Assembly: GCF_000620305.1 (NCBI RefSeq)
Contig: NZ_KK211107.1
Span: 14,841 to 71,120, forward strand
DNA: 56,280 nucleotides
Direction of reading: 5' to 3'
DNA from: Desulfitibacter alkalitolerans DSM 16504
GTDB taxonomy: Bacteria; Bacillota; DSM-16504; Desulfitibacterales; Desulfitibacteraceae
A program made the position numbers and the translations under genes. Shown piece by piece: positions 1 through 7,649 of this stretch (positions are counted from its first letter, which is position 1; each line of letters opens with the position of its first letter). The notes beneath the pieces were generated by a model, which was not told the origin of the DNA, did not search any database, and saw only the letters and a list, made by a program, of their open reading frames with translations.

Positions 1-66
1 CTAAGTGATAAGGGACTGACCCCTTTTGGGAGGAACTGGAAAACTGTCAGGCTTTCTGGTTCCGAA
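1..66. repeat. Family-A palindromic element, copy 1
   Basis: First of five copies of a roughly 70-nt element in the first 2.3 kb. It has a short GGGACTGACCCC hairpin followed by a longer hairpin whose arms begin GGAAC and end GTTCC. This copy lacks the GACCGAGCA end seen in copies 3 to 5, so one border has diverged or been lost. It lies downstream of the small gene at 119-343. No coding capacity was seen. Confidence 0.75.
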
Positions 67-118
67 CAAAAATGGTCTGAAATCAGCAGCCCCTCCAAAG
101 AATTTGTTTTATTGTTTT

Positions 119-343
119 CTACTTGTTTCTCCAGTTTTCTCTTGCATTATCATATATTTCATCTATGGACATATCTTTAAAAAGCTCATCCTCTAATTCT
201 AAATAGTTATCTTTGCTTATTTCCTCGGAATGGCGTATAAACCTTAAAAAACCAGAGTAGCCTAATTCTTTTATCAATGCTCTAGAGCCTTTTTCTATTA
301 TTTCTTTATCAGTAAATTTAGTTCTCTCATTCGATAACATCAA
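119..343 (-). CDS. Small partner of PIN toxin (putative antitoxin)
   Basis: A 74-residue, charged, probably helical protein rich in Glu, Lys and Asp. Its start overlaps the last 17 nt of the upstream PIN-domain gene, so the two are translationally coupled. Toxin first and partner second is the reverse of the usual vapBC order but occurs in some PIN families. I recognise no DNA-binding motif. The antitoxin role is inferred only from the overlap, the small size and the neighbour. The tail contains an NARENW motif. Confidence 0.55.
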   Translation of the reverse strand: MMLSNERTKFTDKEIIEKGSRALIKELGYSGFLRFIRHSEEISKDNYLELEDELFKDMSIDEIYDNARENWRNK

Positions 344-803
344 TATCCATCTCCTTCCTAAGAAAATCTACAGGATTATATAGTCTAATATTTCCAATTG
401 TATCCTTCAAGCTATCCCAATTATTATCTATTGTTTTTATTAATTTATCATCACAGGTTATAAAATAATCGCAATTACCATTTACTGCAGATGCAAGGTG
501 TAAAGCATCCTTATTTTTAGCATTTGAACCTTTTACTATGTCTTTGGCTATTAGTTTAATTTCATCATTAGGTTTTATGATTTCTTTGCATAAAGTAGAA
601 ATTGATTGAATGTGAAACTTTCTCTCTATAAAAGGATTTCTATTATTCTCATACTCCAAAATAAAAGACCACACAAGTTTATAGTTTCCTTTTTCAATAA
701 GTTCAAACAAGATATCAATTGCCATAGCTTCAAAACGTACCCTCATATGTGTCTGATTGTCAAATATCCTATTATATACATTCATATCAAAATATAACTT
801 CAT
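327..803 (-). CDS. PIN-domain protein, VapC-like toxin
   Basis: 158 residues. The N-terminus reads MKLYFDMNVYNRIFD, supplying the first PIN acidic residue (Asp6). A later KDALHLASA segment followed by DYFITCDDKL supplies the C-terminal acidic cluster typical of PIN ribonucleases. VapC proteins of this fold cleave RNA (often tRNA or rRNA) and are held by a cognate antitoxin. The ATG follows a good site, TAGGAGAA. The gene overlaps the small downstream ORF at 119-343, its likely partner. A family-A repeat fragment lies upstream at 868-898. The target RNA cannot be predicted. Confidence 0.7.
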   Translation of the reverse strand: MKLYFDMNVYNRIFDNQTHMRVRFEAMAIDILFELIEKGNYKLVWSFILEYENNRNPFIERKFHIQSISTLCKEIIKPNDEIKLIAKDIVKGSNAKNKDALHLASAVNGNCDYFITCDDKLIKTIDNNWDSLKDTIGNIRLYNPVDFLRKEMDIDVIE

Positions 804-867
804 GTTCTATTCTCCTAAATTGGACCAACTATTTTAATCTTTTTTCCTGTGTTTTTGTACCCAAGAA

Positions 868-898
868 TAAGTGATGGGGGACTGACCCCTGTTGGGAC
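868..898. repeat. Family-A palindromic element, copy 2 (partial)
   Basis: Only the AGTGATGGGGGACTGACCCC part is present; the longer GGAAC/GTTCC hairpin is missing. It abuts the 3' end of the first DUF4160 copy at the place where the downstream DUF2442 start should be. Confidence 0.65.
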
Positions 899-904
899 CC
901 TTAA

Positions 905-1179
905 TTACACCCTCTGTTTTAGTGGATCAATTTTATAAGGAAGTTCGCTATTCATTGCTAATGTCCAGTTTGCTAATAATTCTTCCTGTCTCAATTCAGC
1001 CCATGTTAAAACTAGCTTTAGCTGCTTTTTGGGTAGATTTCCTTCTATCATCTCACAGCTTTTTATATCAATAATCGCCTTATATTCTCCGTAATAAGCA
1101 TGAAAATGTGGTGGATTATGTTCTTCAGGGGCACAAAACATTCTATTATTATGCCATAAAACATACTTACAGTTGGCAT
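905..1179 (-). pseudogene. DUF4160 gene, copy 1, frameshifted
   Basis: Nearly identical to the intact copy at 1413-1679. One base is missing near 1142-1153 (copy 2 reads AATAATT where copy 1 reads ATTATT), so the native start at 1179 (encoding MPTVSMFYGI) is out of frame with the rest. An internal ATG could still give a 78-residue product starting MFCAPEEHNPPHF. DUF4160 proteins are small, of unknown function, usually paired with DUF2442 in toxin-antitoxin-like cassettes. Here the DUF2442 partner is absent altogether. Confidence 0.7.
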
Positions 1180-1239
1180 CTCTTAATTAATGCTTAACTC
1201 TTTTATATTAATTATATCACCTGCAAAATAATCATTCAA

Positions 1240-1398
1240 TTAATTTGATACATAAAAAGGACTGTCTGTCAAATAAAAGAAAAACAGCCTCCTGCAGGGG
1301 GACTGACCCCTTTTGGGAGGAACTGGAAAACTGTCAGGCTTTCTGGTTCCGACCGAGCAATCACTTAAAGGCTTTACATCTATAATAGCTAAATACAT
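1240..1398 (-). pseudogene. DUF2442-like gene cut off by a family-A element
   Basis: An ATG at 1398 lies 15 nt after the DUF4160 stop and is preceded by GGGGGTG. The first 13 codons give MYLAIIDVKPLSD, the usual start of DUF2442 proteins. After codon 13 the frame runs into the palindromic element at 1297-1359 and continues as low-quality sequence to a TAA at 1240. Only the N-terminus survives, so the product is almost certainly non-functional. Confidence 0.6.
1297..1359. repeat. Family-A palindromic element, copy 3
   Basis: Complete longer hairpin plus the GGGGACTGACCCC hairpin. On the minus strand it starts with TGCTCGGTCGGAACC directly after codon 13 of the DUF2442 remnant. The other side is fused to CTGCAG of the terminator-like leader that precedes copies 4 and 5, so about 70 bp of that leader is deleted here. 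Confidence 0.75.
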
Positions 1399-1412
1399 TA
1401 ATTACACCCCCT

Positions 1413-1679
1413 TTATTTTAGTGGATCAATTTTATAAGGAAGTTCGCTATTCATTGCTAATGTCCAGTTTGCTAATAATTCTTCCTGTCTCAATTCAGCC
1501 CATGCTAAAACTAGCTTTAGCTGCTTTTTGGGTAGATTTCCTTCTATCATCTCACAGCTTTTTATATCAATAATCGCCTTATATTCTCCGTAATAAGCAT
1601 GAAAATGTGGCGGATTATGTTCTTCAGGGGCACAAAACATTCTAATAATTATGCCATAAAACATACTTATAGTTGGCAT
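1413..1679 (-). CDS. DUF4160 domain protein, copy 2 (intact)
   Basis: 88 residues starting MPTISMFYGIIIRMF and containing the characteristic HNPPHFHAYYGEYKAIIDI block of DUF4160. The family is small, cytoplasmic and of unknown activity. It usually sits upstream of a DUF2442 gene, and the start of such a gene is seen at 1398 but truncated. This copy and the frameshifted one at 905-1179 come from a tandem duplication of about 400 bp (roughly 893-1295 and 1398-1806). Function cannot be assigned beyond toxin-antitoxin-like context. Confidence 0.7.
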   Translation of the reverse strand: MPTISMFYGIIIRMFCAPEEHNPPHFHAYYGEYKAIIDIKSCEMIEGNLPKKQLKLVLAWAELRQEELLANWTLAMNSELPYKIDPLK

Positions 1680-1793
1680 ATAAGCACCTTCTCTTAATTA
1701 ATGTTTAACGCTTTTATATTAATTATATCACCTGCAAAATAATCATTCAATTAATTTGATACATAAAAAGAACTGTCCGTCAAATAAAAGAAA

Positions 1794-1829
1794 AACAACC
1801 TCCTGCAGATTGCTCCGCAAGAGGCTGTT
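1794..1829 (-). terminator. Rho-independent terminator-like hairpin
   Basis: On the minus strand AACAGCCTC pairs with GAGGTTGTT, followed by a T-rich stretch (TTTTTCTTTTA). It stands between a family-A copy and the DUF4160 gene. An almost identical unit is repeated at 2149-2184. Confidence 0.6.
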
Positions 1830-1853
1830 TCTTATTTCAGATACTTTATCACG

Positions 1854-1991
1854 TTAAAGTGATGGGGGACTGACCCCTTTTGGGAGGAACTGGAAAGCCA
1901 GGCTTTCTGGTTCCGACCGAGCAATTTTGATGAACTCGAAGAAATAATTTGTGTTTTTTTCCTGTTCTCTTTTTTCTTTTCTAGTTGCCAT
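1854..1991 (-). pseudogene. Truncated small gene ending inside a family-A element
   Basis: An ATG at 1991 preceded by GGGGGATGAATC opens a frame beginning MATRKEKREQEKN. After about 24 codons it meets the element boundary TGCTCGG and reads through the repeat to a TAA at 1854, giving a 45-residue chimera. The native C-terminus is gone. I do not recognise the family from the remaining basic N-terminus. Confidence 0.45.
1859..1923. repeat. Family-A palindromic element, copy 4
   Basis: Contains both hairpins and the TGCTCGGTCGG boundary. It lacks the GTCA loop found in copies 3 and 5. It forms the artificial C-terminus of the truncated ORF at 1854-1991. Confidence 0.75.
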
Positions 1992-2148
1992 GATTCATCC
2001 CCCATTATATGCTTTTATTACTACATTTCTATAGTAATATTATCTCATATTTAGCACTTCTTGGGGTGTTTTTGTCGAATATTAGCCCGAAGAATTTTTA
2101 CTCTTCAGAGCTGATACATAAAAAGAACTGTCCGTCAAATAAAAGAAA

Positions 2149-2184
2149 AACAACCTCCTGCAGATTGCTCCGCAAGAGGCTGTT
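2149..2184 (-). terminator. Terminator-like hairpin downstream of the S-layer gene
   Basis: Minus-strand stem AACAGCCTC with GAGGTTGTT, then TTTTTCTTTTA. Positioned about 100 nt after the S-layer stop codon, it is the best candidate for its transcription terminator. It is a near copy of the hairpin at 1794-1829. Confidence 0.6.
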
Positions 2185-2213
2185 CCTTATTTCAGATACT
2201 TTATCACGTTAAA

Positions 2214-2281
2214 GTGATGGGGGACTGACCCCTTTTGGGAGGAACTGGAAAGCCGTCAGGCTTTCTGGTTCCGACCGAGCA
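2214..2281. repeat. Family-A palindromic element, copy 5
   Basis: Full-length copy. The longer hairpin has the perfect inner arms GAAAGCC and GGCTTTC around a GTCA loop. Its TGCTCGG boundary directly follows the TAA of the S-layer gene, so it is fused to that gene's last codon. Confidence 0.8.
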
Positions 2282-4876
2282 TTAGTGTATCCTTATTACC
2301 CTGACTAGGTTGTCAGTATCCCATAACAAGGTTACTCTTGTTCCCGCCTGGTTTTCAAATTCATCTCTTGCATTAATGTCGTATAGATCTTTTACGTCGC
2401 TATCCTTATAAACCTGAACATCTTCATGTAAAGCAACTATAACTTGAGCACCTTCACCTTCTATATCTGATGTGTATACAAGCTGTAACGCATTTCTGTC
2501 TATTGTATATACATAACCAGTTACTGTTCTTGCTGATGCGTCTCTTATAGTTATCTTATCACTTGATGAAATAGTAAACTCGATAGGTACATTGTTACTT
2601 GGTATGGTTCCACTATCAAGCTCATATGTTGCTGTTTGACCAGATACTTTTACAGTAATATAGTCTTTAGTACCAGCCTTTGAGTTAGCAGTCTTAATAC
2701 CATACTGTACATCACTTGCTTGGATATTTAATCCTGCCCAAGCAGTAATTACTACATAGTCAACAACACCTGTAGAGGTAAGCTTGAAGTTAGCAGTTCC
2801 GGATCCTGAATAAGTTGAATTTCTAAACTCAGTCCAGCTGTAAACTTCCCAATCTGTAATGTCCCAGCTTCTAGCGTCGATAAACTTAGTATCTGCAGTC
2901 ACACGGCGTGAAGTATCACCAAGAGTCACACGATTATTATCCTTGTCAATTACGGTGAAATTAGCATCATTGGTTACTCTTGAAGTTTGCAAAGCTGTTT
3001 CAGCAGTAAATTTACCATCACTATCTAGAGCTAAATCAAGGATACGCTTAGATGGTGGATTCGTTGAAGTAGCAGGAGCCTCTGGAATACCTAACGCACC
3101 AATCTTAGTTACAGCATCATTATTCTTGGATTTATAAGTAACCACATCTCCAGCTAGAGTAAATACTCTAACTTCACGTTCGTTACCAAAACCGCCTACA
3201 TTTCTCCAATGTCCAGCAATTACGTCAGTTGTGGAAACATCTCTTTTACCATCTACAAATACTGCTTGACCAAAGAAGTTCAGCCAAACCTTTACATTAT
3301 TGCCAGCGAAGTCAGCAAAATCTGCAAAGTTAGCAGCTGTACTTGGTGATCCACCTTCTTTTGAATATCCAGCTCTATGAGCCACTGGAACATTCTTGTC
3401 TAAAACAAGGGTTCCCATACCAGGGCTAGGACCTATTCCACCTGACTGTGATCTAACTAGATTGCCTTCTACTGTTTCACTAGAAGCAAAGATTAGGTAA
3501 GCATCACCATTCTGGTAGATATTAAGAACATGGCCTTTTTCGATCTTTTCTAAATCAACCCACTTGCCATCTAACTTAACATATGCTTTCTTGTCTTCTA
3601 GGTTCAATCTTGTAACAACATCAGTTCCTGGACGGTTAAAGCTGATTTCAGGCTTGCTGTAGTTCATTGAGCTTACAATAACACTTGTATTTACGTTGCC
3701 ATATCCAGTATTCTGATATACATAAGCAACCTCGATACGGTTATTGGTATCTTTAATCATTTGGATATACGCATTCTTTAATCCAACATTAGCAGTTCCA
3801 GTAAAGTGAGCATCAAGATCGTTATCAGCAACACTAGTGGTTACTACTACTGCAGTATCTGAATTATTGAAGTATAGGTTAGTACCAGCTGATGCGGTTC
3901 TAGTTTTTAATAAATGTCTAGTACCATCTTTAAGCTCAATACGTCCATCCTTTACTTCCTTAACAAAACCAGTTACTATGGTACTTCTTGATTCAATCGC
4001 AAGAATTGTGTTTTCTGATGCTTGTAAAGTACCGTCACGATTGTCATCACGAACCCAAACGTCATAACTAGCGCCAACTACCAAGTCATTAGCATTTACT
4101 CCAGCTGCTCTTACTACAAATTTGCTAGTAGCAAGTCCATCACCAGCAAATCTAGCTTCGTTTGCTTTTAAGCTATCGTCAGCGTATGGAACACCTGTAA
4201 CTTCAACTTCTGTAACTTTAATAACTCTTAGGGATCTCTCTAATAGAGTACCTCCCTCTCTAAATACCTGTCTTCCATCTCTATCAGTTTCCGATAGTTC
4301 CCACATAGGAGTATCTAATGCATTGTTAGTAAATATTGCAACTTGACCACGAGTAGCTGGTGAATTAGCTACAATACTTACATTTCTAGTTAGTCCTAAC
4401 TGGGCTGCTTTTACAAGATAATTTGTTGGCCATGCTCCAACTAGAGTGTTTTCATAGCCTAACAGTCTAACTATCATTGCTAAAGCTTCGGCGTGAGTTA
4501 CATTAGCTTCAGGCTTAAATGTACCATCGGGATATCCCACAATGATACCTTGTTGTGTTGCAACATTGATAAAACCAGATGCCCAGTGACTAGCAGATAC
4601 ATCTGAGAATTTAGTCATCCCTTTTGATGCCTCTGCAGCTATATCCAATCCAAGTGCACGAACTGCTACTGCAGCAAACTCAGCACGAGTGATTGAACCA
4701 TCGGGTCTGAAAGTTCCATCAGGATAACCTTGCAAAATTTCTAGATTTGCTAATCTTTCTACAGGATTCGCTAAACTGCCTGATACATCTGGAAAACGAC
4801 TTTCAGCAACTGCAAGGCCGGCGAAAGCGAAGAGAAGGATCGCGATGGTTAAAACTACTACTAATGATCTCTTCAT
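2282..4876 (-). CDS. S-layer protein with three SLH domains
   Basis: 864 residues. A signal peptide (about residues 1-24, ending GLAVAES) is followed by three SLH repeats. The first two have YPDGTFRPDG and YPDGTFKPEA cores (about residues 27-75 and 90-140) and the third is more degenerate (about 145-190). The remaining ~670 residues are Thr/Ser/Asp/Val-rich beta-type sequence without cysteine clusters, typical of an S-layer array body. SLH domains bind pyruvylated secondary wall polymer, whose synthesis enzymes are probably TagA (5524-6249) and WecB (33302-34408). The stop codon directly abuts a family-A repeat, so the native C-terminus could be slightly altered. Confidence 0.88.
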   Translation of the reverse strand: MKRSLVVVLTIAILLFAFAGLAVAESRFPDVSGSLANPVERLANLEILQGYPDGTFRPDGSITRAEFAAVAVRALGLDIAAEASKGMTKFSDVSASHWASGFINVATQQGIIVGYPDGTFKPEANVTHAEALAMIVRLLGYENTLVGAWPTNYLVKAAQLGLTRNVSIVANSPATRGQVAIFTNNALDTPMWELSETDRDGRQVFREGGTLLERSLRVIKVTEVEVTGVPYADDSLKANEARFAGDGLATSKFVVRAAGVNANDLVVGASYDVWVRDDNRDGTLQASENTILAIESRSTIVTGFVKEVKDGRIELKDGTRHLLKTRTASAGTNLYFNNSDTAVVVTTSVADNDLDAHFTGTANVGLKNAYIQMIKDTNNRIEVAYVYQNTGYGNVNTSVIVSSMNYSKPEISFNRPGTDVVTRLNLEDKKAYVKLDGKWVDLEKIEKGHVLNIYQNGDAYLIFASSETVEGNLVRSQSGGIGPSPGMGTLVLDKNVPVAHRAGYSKEGGSPSTAANFADFADFAGNNVKVWLNFFGQAVFVDGKRDVSTTDVIAGHWRNVGGFGNEREVRVFTLAGDVVTYKSKNNDAVTKIGALGIPEAPATSTNPPSKRILDLALDSDGKFTAETALQTSRVTNDANFTVIDKDNNRVTLGDTSRRVTADTKFIDARSWDITDWEVYSWTEFRNSTYSGSGTANFKLTSTGVVDYVVITAWAGLNIQASDVQYGIKTANSKAGTKDYITVKVSGQTATYELDSGTIPSNNVPIEFTISSSDKITIRDASARTVTGYVYTIDRNALQLVYTSDIEGEGAQVIVALHEDVQVYKDSDVKDLYDINARDEFENQAGTRVTLLWDTDNLVRVIRIH

Positions 4877-5061
4877 ACCTTATTATTTCCCCCTTTTTGT
4901 GTTTTCAAAGATCGATTTTTGTTTCTTCCGGTTTTTCCACTAGTGCAGCAAGACGGTTATTGAAAAGATAAGTACATTTTTAATGTTCCCCTAAGTGAAA
5001 CATCACTCCTTTCAATATTAGTTATTTCTACGTCAGCATATTAACCTAAAGGGTGTATAGT

Positions 5062-5145
5062 TTCAGAATACGGGAGTCAGAATTCAGGAGATTTCCTTAG
5101 AATTCAGAATACAGAAGTCAGAATTCAGAAGAAAATCTTAAAACC
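5062..5145. repeat. CAGAAGTCAGAATT-type low-complexity tract
   Basis: Imperfect iterations of the words CAGAATAC, GTCAGAATTC and AGAAGTCAG. The same word set recurs in spacers at about 5486-5540, 6362-6475, 7650-7765, 8715-8775, 9605-9685 and 28300-28440. Not a CRISPR: units are short, contiguous and lack spacers. Confidence 0.7.
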
Positions 5146-5267
5146 TGAAATTCTAAAACCTTATTCTGGGAACTAACTTAATTTGTCCTACACTATTTAA
5201 TACGCAAGTTGGGTTCATTATCCCTTCAAAAAGTTTAAAAGTTTTTTAACTTTTTTGGTTAATGTAT

Positions 5268-5322
5268 GGGGACACACCTGCCCAAACTGGTTATCTGCTA
5301 TCCGGAGTGCAGGAATGTCCCC
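5268..5322. repeat. Family-B hairpin (GGGGAC/GTCCCC), copy 1
   Basis: Outer stem GGGGAC with GTCCCC, asymmetric internal loop ACA/AAT, then an inner stem CCTGC with GCAGG. The loop is long (about 25 nt). The inner stem differs from other copies yet remains paired. Confidence 0.75.
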
Positions 5323-5408
5323 GAATTTATTAAGAAAAATCTTCCAACTTAATATATTAGACAAACATGGGAATAATTCCTGCTTCCTTAAAAATTTATT
5401 CAAGGAAT

Positions 5409-5462
5409 GGGGACACACCTCAGTTACAATAATGTATATCTTTATGGCCGAGGAATGTCCCC
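5409..5462. repeat. Family-B hairpin, copy 2
   Basis: Outer stem GGGGAC with GTCCCC; inner stem CCTC with GAGG, replacing the CCTGC/GCAGG pair of copy 1. Followed by GAACTTA, as in most copies. Confidence 0.75.
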
Positions 5463-5523
5463 GAACTTAAAGACTTTAAAAGATAGGCCTCTGCTGTTTT
5501 ATCTTCTGTCTACTGGCTTCTGT

Positions 5524-6249
5524 CTACTGTCTTCTGCCTTTTAATCTCACCAGGAGGGAGAACTTGGGCAGGGCTGTCATGCGGCCTATCCTGTGGGGTT
5601 CCTTCATGAGGCGGTAGAGCCACTCCAGGCCTGCCTTTTGGAAGAACACTGGGGCTCTTTTGGCCCTGCCTGATATGACATCAAGGCTGCCTCCTACTCC
5701 TATACATACGGGGACCTGCAGGTTTTTTTGGTGGTCCCTTATCCAAAATTCCTGCCTAGGTGCTCCCAGGGCTACCAGAAGAATGTCTGGTTTCTTTTTC
5801 CTTATGTTTGCAAGGAGGTTTTGCTTTTCAGTTTCAGATATGTAACCATGGCATGTGCCTGCTACCTGCAGTCCCTTATGCTTTTTCTGGAGATTCTCTG
5901 CAGCAGCTTCCGCAACTGCAGGGGCGCCTCCATAAAAATAGAAGGTCCAGCCCTTCTTTGGTGCCAGCTCTGCCAGCCTCAGTGTGAGGTCTATGCCTGT
6001 TACCCTCTCTGGTACTGGGGCATTTAAGTACCTGGAAGCCCAGACCACCCCTGAACCGTCAGGTGTAACTAGATCTGCCTCATTGATAATTTCCTTTAAT
6101 CTGGAGTCACTTTGTGCCTTGTAGATGATTTCGGCGTTTAAAGTGATTATATGATGGGGCTTTCCCGATTGGATGAATTCTTCGATTTTTTGCAGGGTTT
6201 CATTCATGCCGATTCTATCCACATTGCAGCCTAGAATGTCTACTTTCAT
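5524..6249 (-). CDS. tagA: WecG/TagA family N-acetylmannosaminyltransferase
   Basis: 241 residues, full length for glycosyltransferase family 26. It shows the hallmark TLNAEIIYKAQ segment, TPDGSGVVWAS, and the GAPRQEFWI motif near residue 165. TagA proteins transfer ManNAc from UDP-ManNAc to undecaprenyl-diphosphate-GlcNAc at the cytoplasmic membrane face, the first committed step of wall teichoic acid or secondary wall polymer linkage units. The ATG has AAGGAG upstream, preceded by a family-B hairpin (6271-6320). The C-terminal tail is basic. UDP-ManNAc would come from WecB at 33302-34408, and downstream attachment enzymes may be the LCP proteins next door. The exact sugar specificity is inferred. 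Confidence 0.87.
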   Translation of the reverse strand: MKVDILGCNVDRIGMNETLQKIEEFIQSGKPHHIITLNAEIIYKAQSDSRLKEIINEADLVTPDGSGVVWASRYLNAPVPERVTGIDLTLRLAELAPKKGWTFYFYGGAPAVAEAAAENLQKKHKGLQVAGTCHGYISETEKQNLLANIRKKKPDILLVALGAPRQEFWIRDHQKNLQVPVCIGVGGSLDVISGRAKRAPVFFQKAGLEWLYRLMKEPHRIGRMTALPKFSLLVRLKGRRQ

Positions 6250-6270
6250 TTTTTAAACTCCTTAAGGTAT

Positions 6271-6320
6271 GGGGACACACCTCTATTTATGGTCTAGCTT
6301 TATGGCCGAGGAATGTCCCC
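6271..6320. repeat. Family-B hairpin, copy 3, in the tagA leader
   Basis: GGGGAC/GTCCCC outer stem and CCTC/GAGG inner stem. Its end lies 22 nt before the tagA ATG, so in the mRNA the hairpin would sit directly before the Shine-Dalgarno AAGGAG. A half copy (GGGGACACACCT only) follows at 6342-6353. Confidence 0.75.
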
Positions 6321-6361
6321 GAACTTATGGGATTAAGGTATGGGGACACACCTCTATAGAG

Positions 6362-6475
6362 CAGATGTCAGATGTCAGAAGTCAGAAGTCAGGAGTCAGA
6401 ATAAGGGCCTAAAAAAGGACTAGTCTTTATTCTTCTGAATTCTGTATTCTTTATTCTTGTGAATTCTGGTAACTG
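6362..6475. repeat. CAGAAGTCAG/GAATTCTG low-complexity tract
   Basis: Two blocks of opposite strand bias (CAGATGTCAGAAGTCAG on the left, GAATTCTGTATTC on the right) between tagA and the first LCP gene. The right block enters the LCP coding region and encodes its last residues (SYQNSQE). Confidence 0.65.
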
Positions 6476-7587
6476 TCTTCTGGGTTCTCTTTTTCTACCT
6501 CTATAACAAAGATATCATCCAGGTTCTGGGTGCTGGGTATCCAGTAGCTGACCCCACCTATATATTTCGGTTCACCTGGGAGCATTTCTGTGTGTACTTT
6601 TTCAGATTCCAGCTCTTTCATAGCCATGCCAATAGAAACCATTTCAGCAATACTCAGGTTGGTTCTTACACTGCGGTTTATTTCTCCTACCAGCTCAGGA
6701 ATCTTAAGTACATTCTTTAGTTCAAGCTTCTGGTCAATGAATTCCATCATGAACTTCTGCTGCCGTTCAACCCGGCCCACATCTCCCCTGCCGTCACTGC
6801 GGTAACGGACATACTGAAGGGCCTTGTCACCATTTAGCATCTGCTTGCCTGCTCTTAAGTCTATGTTTTCATCAGGATAAAACATTCTGCTTTCAACAGT
6901 GTATTCTATACCACCTAGTATATCCACAACCTCTTTAAAGCTGTTAAAGTTTAGCTGGACATATTTATCAACCTTAATGTCTAAGAAATCACTTACTGTT
7001 TCTGTAAGGAGCTTTGCTCCTCCATAGGCCTGGGCATGGTTGATTTTATCATTTCCACGTCTGGGAATTACTACCCGTGTATCTCTGGGAATTGACAGGA
7101 GCTTGAGCTCCGGATTTGTAGTATTTATAATTGCCAGGACAACTGTGTCAGCCCTGGCGCCTTCTCCAGGTCTTTCATCCACACCAATAATTAAAATCTT
7201 TTCTATATTATCTTCCTTTTTCTTGGAAAAAAATCCACCCACATCTATGGGCTTGCCATCGTCACCATGGGCAATGCCCCCTGCAAACCAATGGGTAGCA
7301 AATAAATAGCCGCTAAAGGCAAAAACAAAAGCAGCAAAAACAAGAACAGCTGCGGCAAGGTATGGGGACCCACCTGAAGGAACGTCCCCGAACTTATGGT
7401 ATGGGGACCCACCTGAAGGAACGTCCCCGTTCGTGGATTGGAACGATCCTCCATCATTGTTTTCATTACCATATATTTTAATGTCTTCCTCATACTCTTC
7501 TTCATATTTAATTGGATTGCCGTCTTCATCCAGCTCTTGCCAAAAGAAATTCTTAATTTTATTATAGAAGCTTCTTTTCCTTCTCAT
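6451..7587 (-). CDS. LytR-CpsA-Psr (LCP) family ligase, in-frame repeat
   Basis: 378 residues. A ~50-residue acidic cytoplasmic N-terminus is followed by two in-frame 13-residue units starting GDVPSGGSPY, one membrane helix (about residues 82-103), and an LCP catalytic domain from about residue 130. Conserved blocks are IIGVDERPG, LLSIPRDTRV, KINHAQAYGG and RYRSDGRGDVGRVERQQ, including the catalytic Arg/Asp set. LCP proteins transfer undecaprenyl-linked wall polymers to peptidoglycan outside the membrane. The start has AAAGGTGAG. The two 39-bp units are family-B hairpin DNA translated between N-tail and helix. The extreme C-terminus is encoded by low-complexity tract sequence. Confidence 0.85.
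   Translation of the reverse strand: MRRKRSFYNKIKNFFWQELDEDGNPIKYEEEYEEDIKIYGNENNDGGSFQSTNGDVPSGGSPYHKFGDVPSGGSPYLAAAVLVFAAFVFAFSGYLFATHWFAGGIAHGDDGKPIDVGGFFSKKKEDNIEKILIIGVDERPGEGARADTVVLAIINTTNPELKLLSIPRDTRVVIPRRGNDKINHAQAYGGAKLLTETVSDFLDIKVDKYVQLNFNSFKEVVDILGGIEYTVESRMFYPDENIDLRAGKQMLNGDKALQYVRYRSDGRGDVGRVERQQKFMMEFIDQKLELKNVLKIPELVGEINRSVRTNLSIAEMVSIGMAMKELESEKVHTEMLPGEPKYIGGVSYWIPSTQNLDDIFVIEVEKENPEDSYQNSQE
7364..7428. repeat. Two tandem family-B hairpins inside LCP coding sequence
   Basis: Copies at 7364-7389 and 7403-7428, period 39 bp (13 codons). Each has GGGGAC/GTCCCC and CCT/AGG stems with a 2-nt loop. They are read on the minus strand in the GGG-GAC frame, giving GDVPSGGSPY twice. 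Confidence 0.85.
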
Positions 7588-7616
7588 GGCAGCTCACCTT
7601 TCTTCGGTTTATGTAT

Positions 7617-7642
7617 GGGGACCCACCTAAAGGAACGTCCCC
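7617..7642. repeat. Family-B hairpin in the leader of the LCP gene
   Basis: Compact 26-nt version (GGGGAC, CCA, CCT, AA, AGG, AAC, GTCCCC). It ends 30 nt before the ATG at 7587, just upstream of the ribosome binding site. Confidence 0.75.
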
Positions 7643-7649
7643 GAACTTA

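Larger units (their letters stand above)
4877..5523. other. Long upstream region of S-layer gene with repeats
   Basis: Nearly 650 bases without a convincing gene. It holds the S-layer ribosome binding site (GGGGGAA near 4888), a strong but poorly spaced Shine-Dalgarno (GAAAGGAGTG) near 5008 with only micro-ORFs after it, a CAGAAGTCAGAATT-type tract (about 5062-5145), two GGGGAC/GTCCCC hairpins (5268-5322, 5409-5462), and a CTTCTGTCTACTG tract reaching the tagA stop (5486-5540). A promoter for the S-layer gene is expected here but I could not place one confidently. Confidence 0.5.

Noticed and set aside
5001-5030. Micro-ORFs (MFHLGEH, MYLSFQ) behind a strong GAAAGGAG in the S-layer leader
   Set aside because: The Shine-Dalgarno is only about two bases from the first ATG and the peptides are too short to support; kept only as a note in the region entry.
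5218-5470. 66- and 71-codon ORFs overlapping the GGGGAC hairpins on both strands
   Set aside because: They are translations of the repeat itself (CPHSLNK, GHTCPNW words), have no ribosome binding site, and similar frames appear at each repeat copy.
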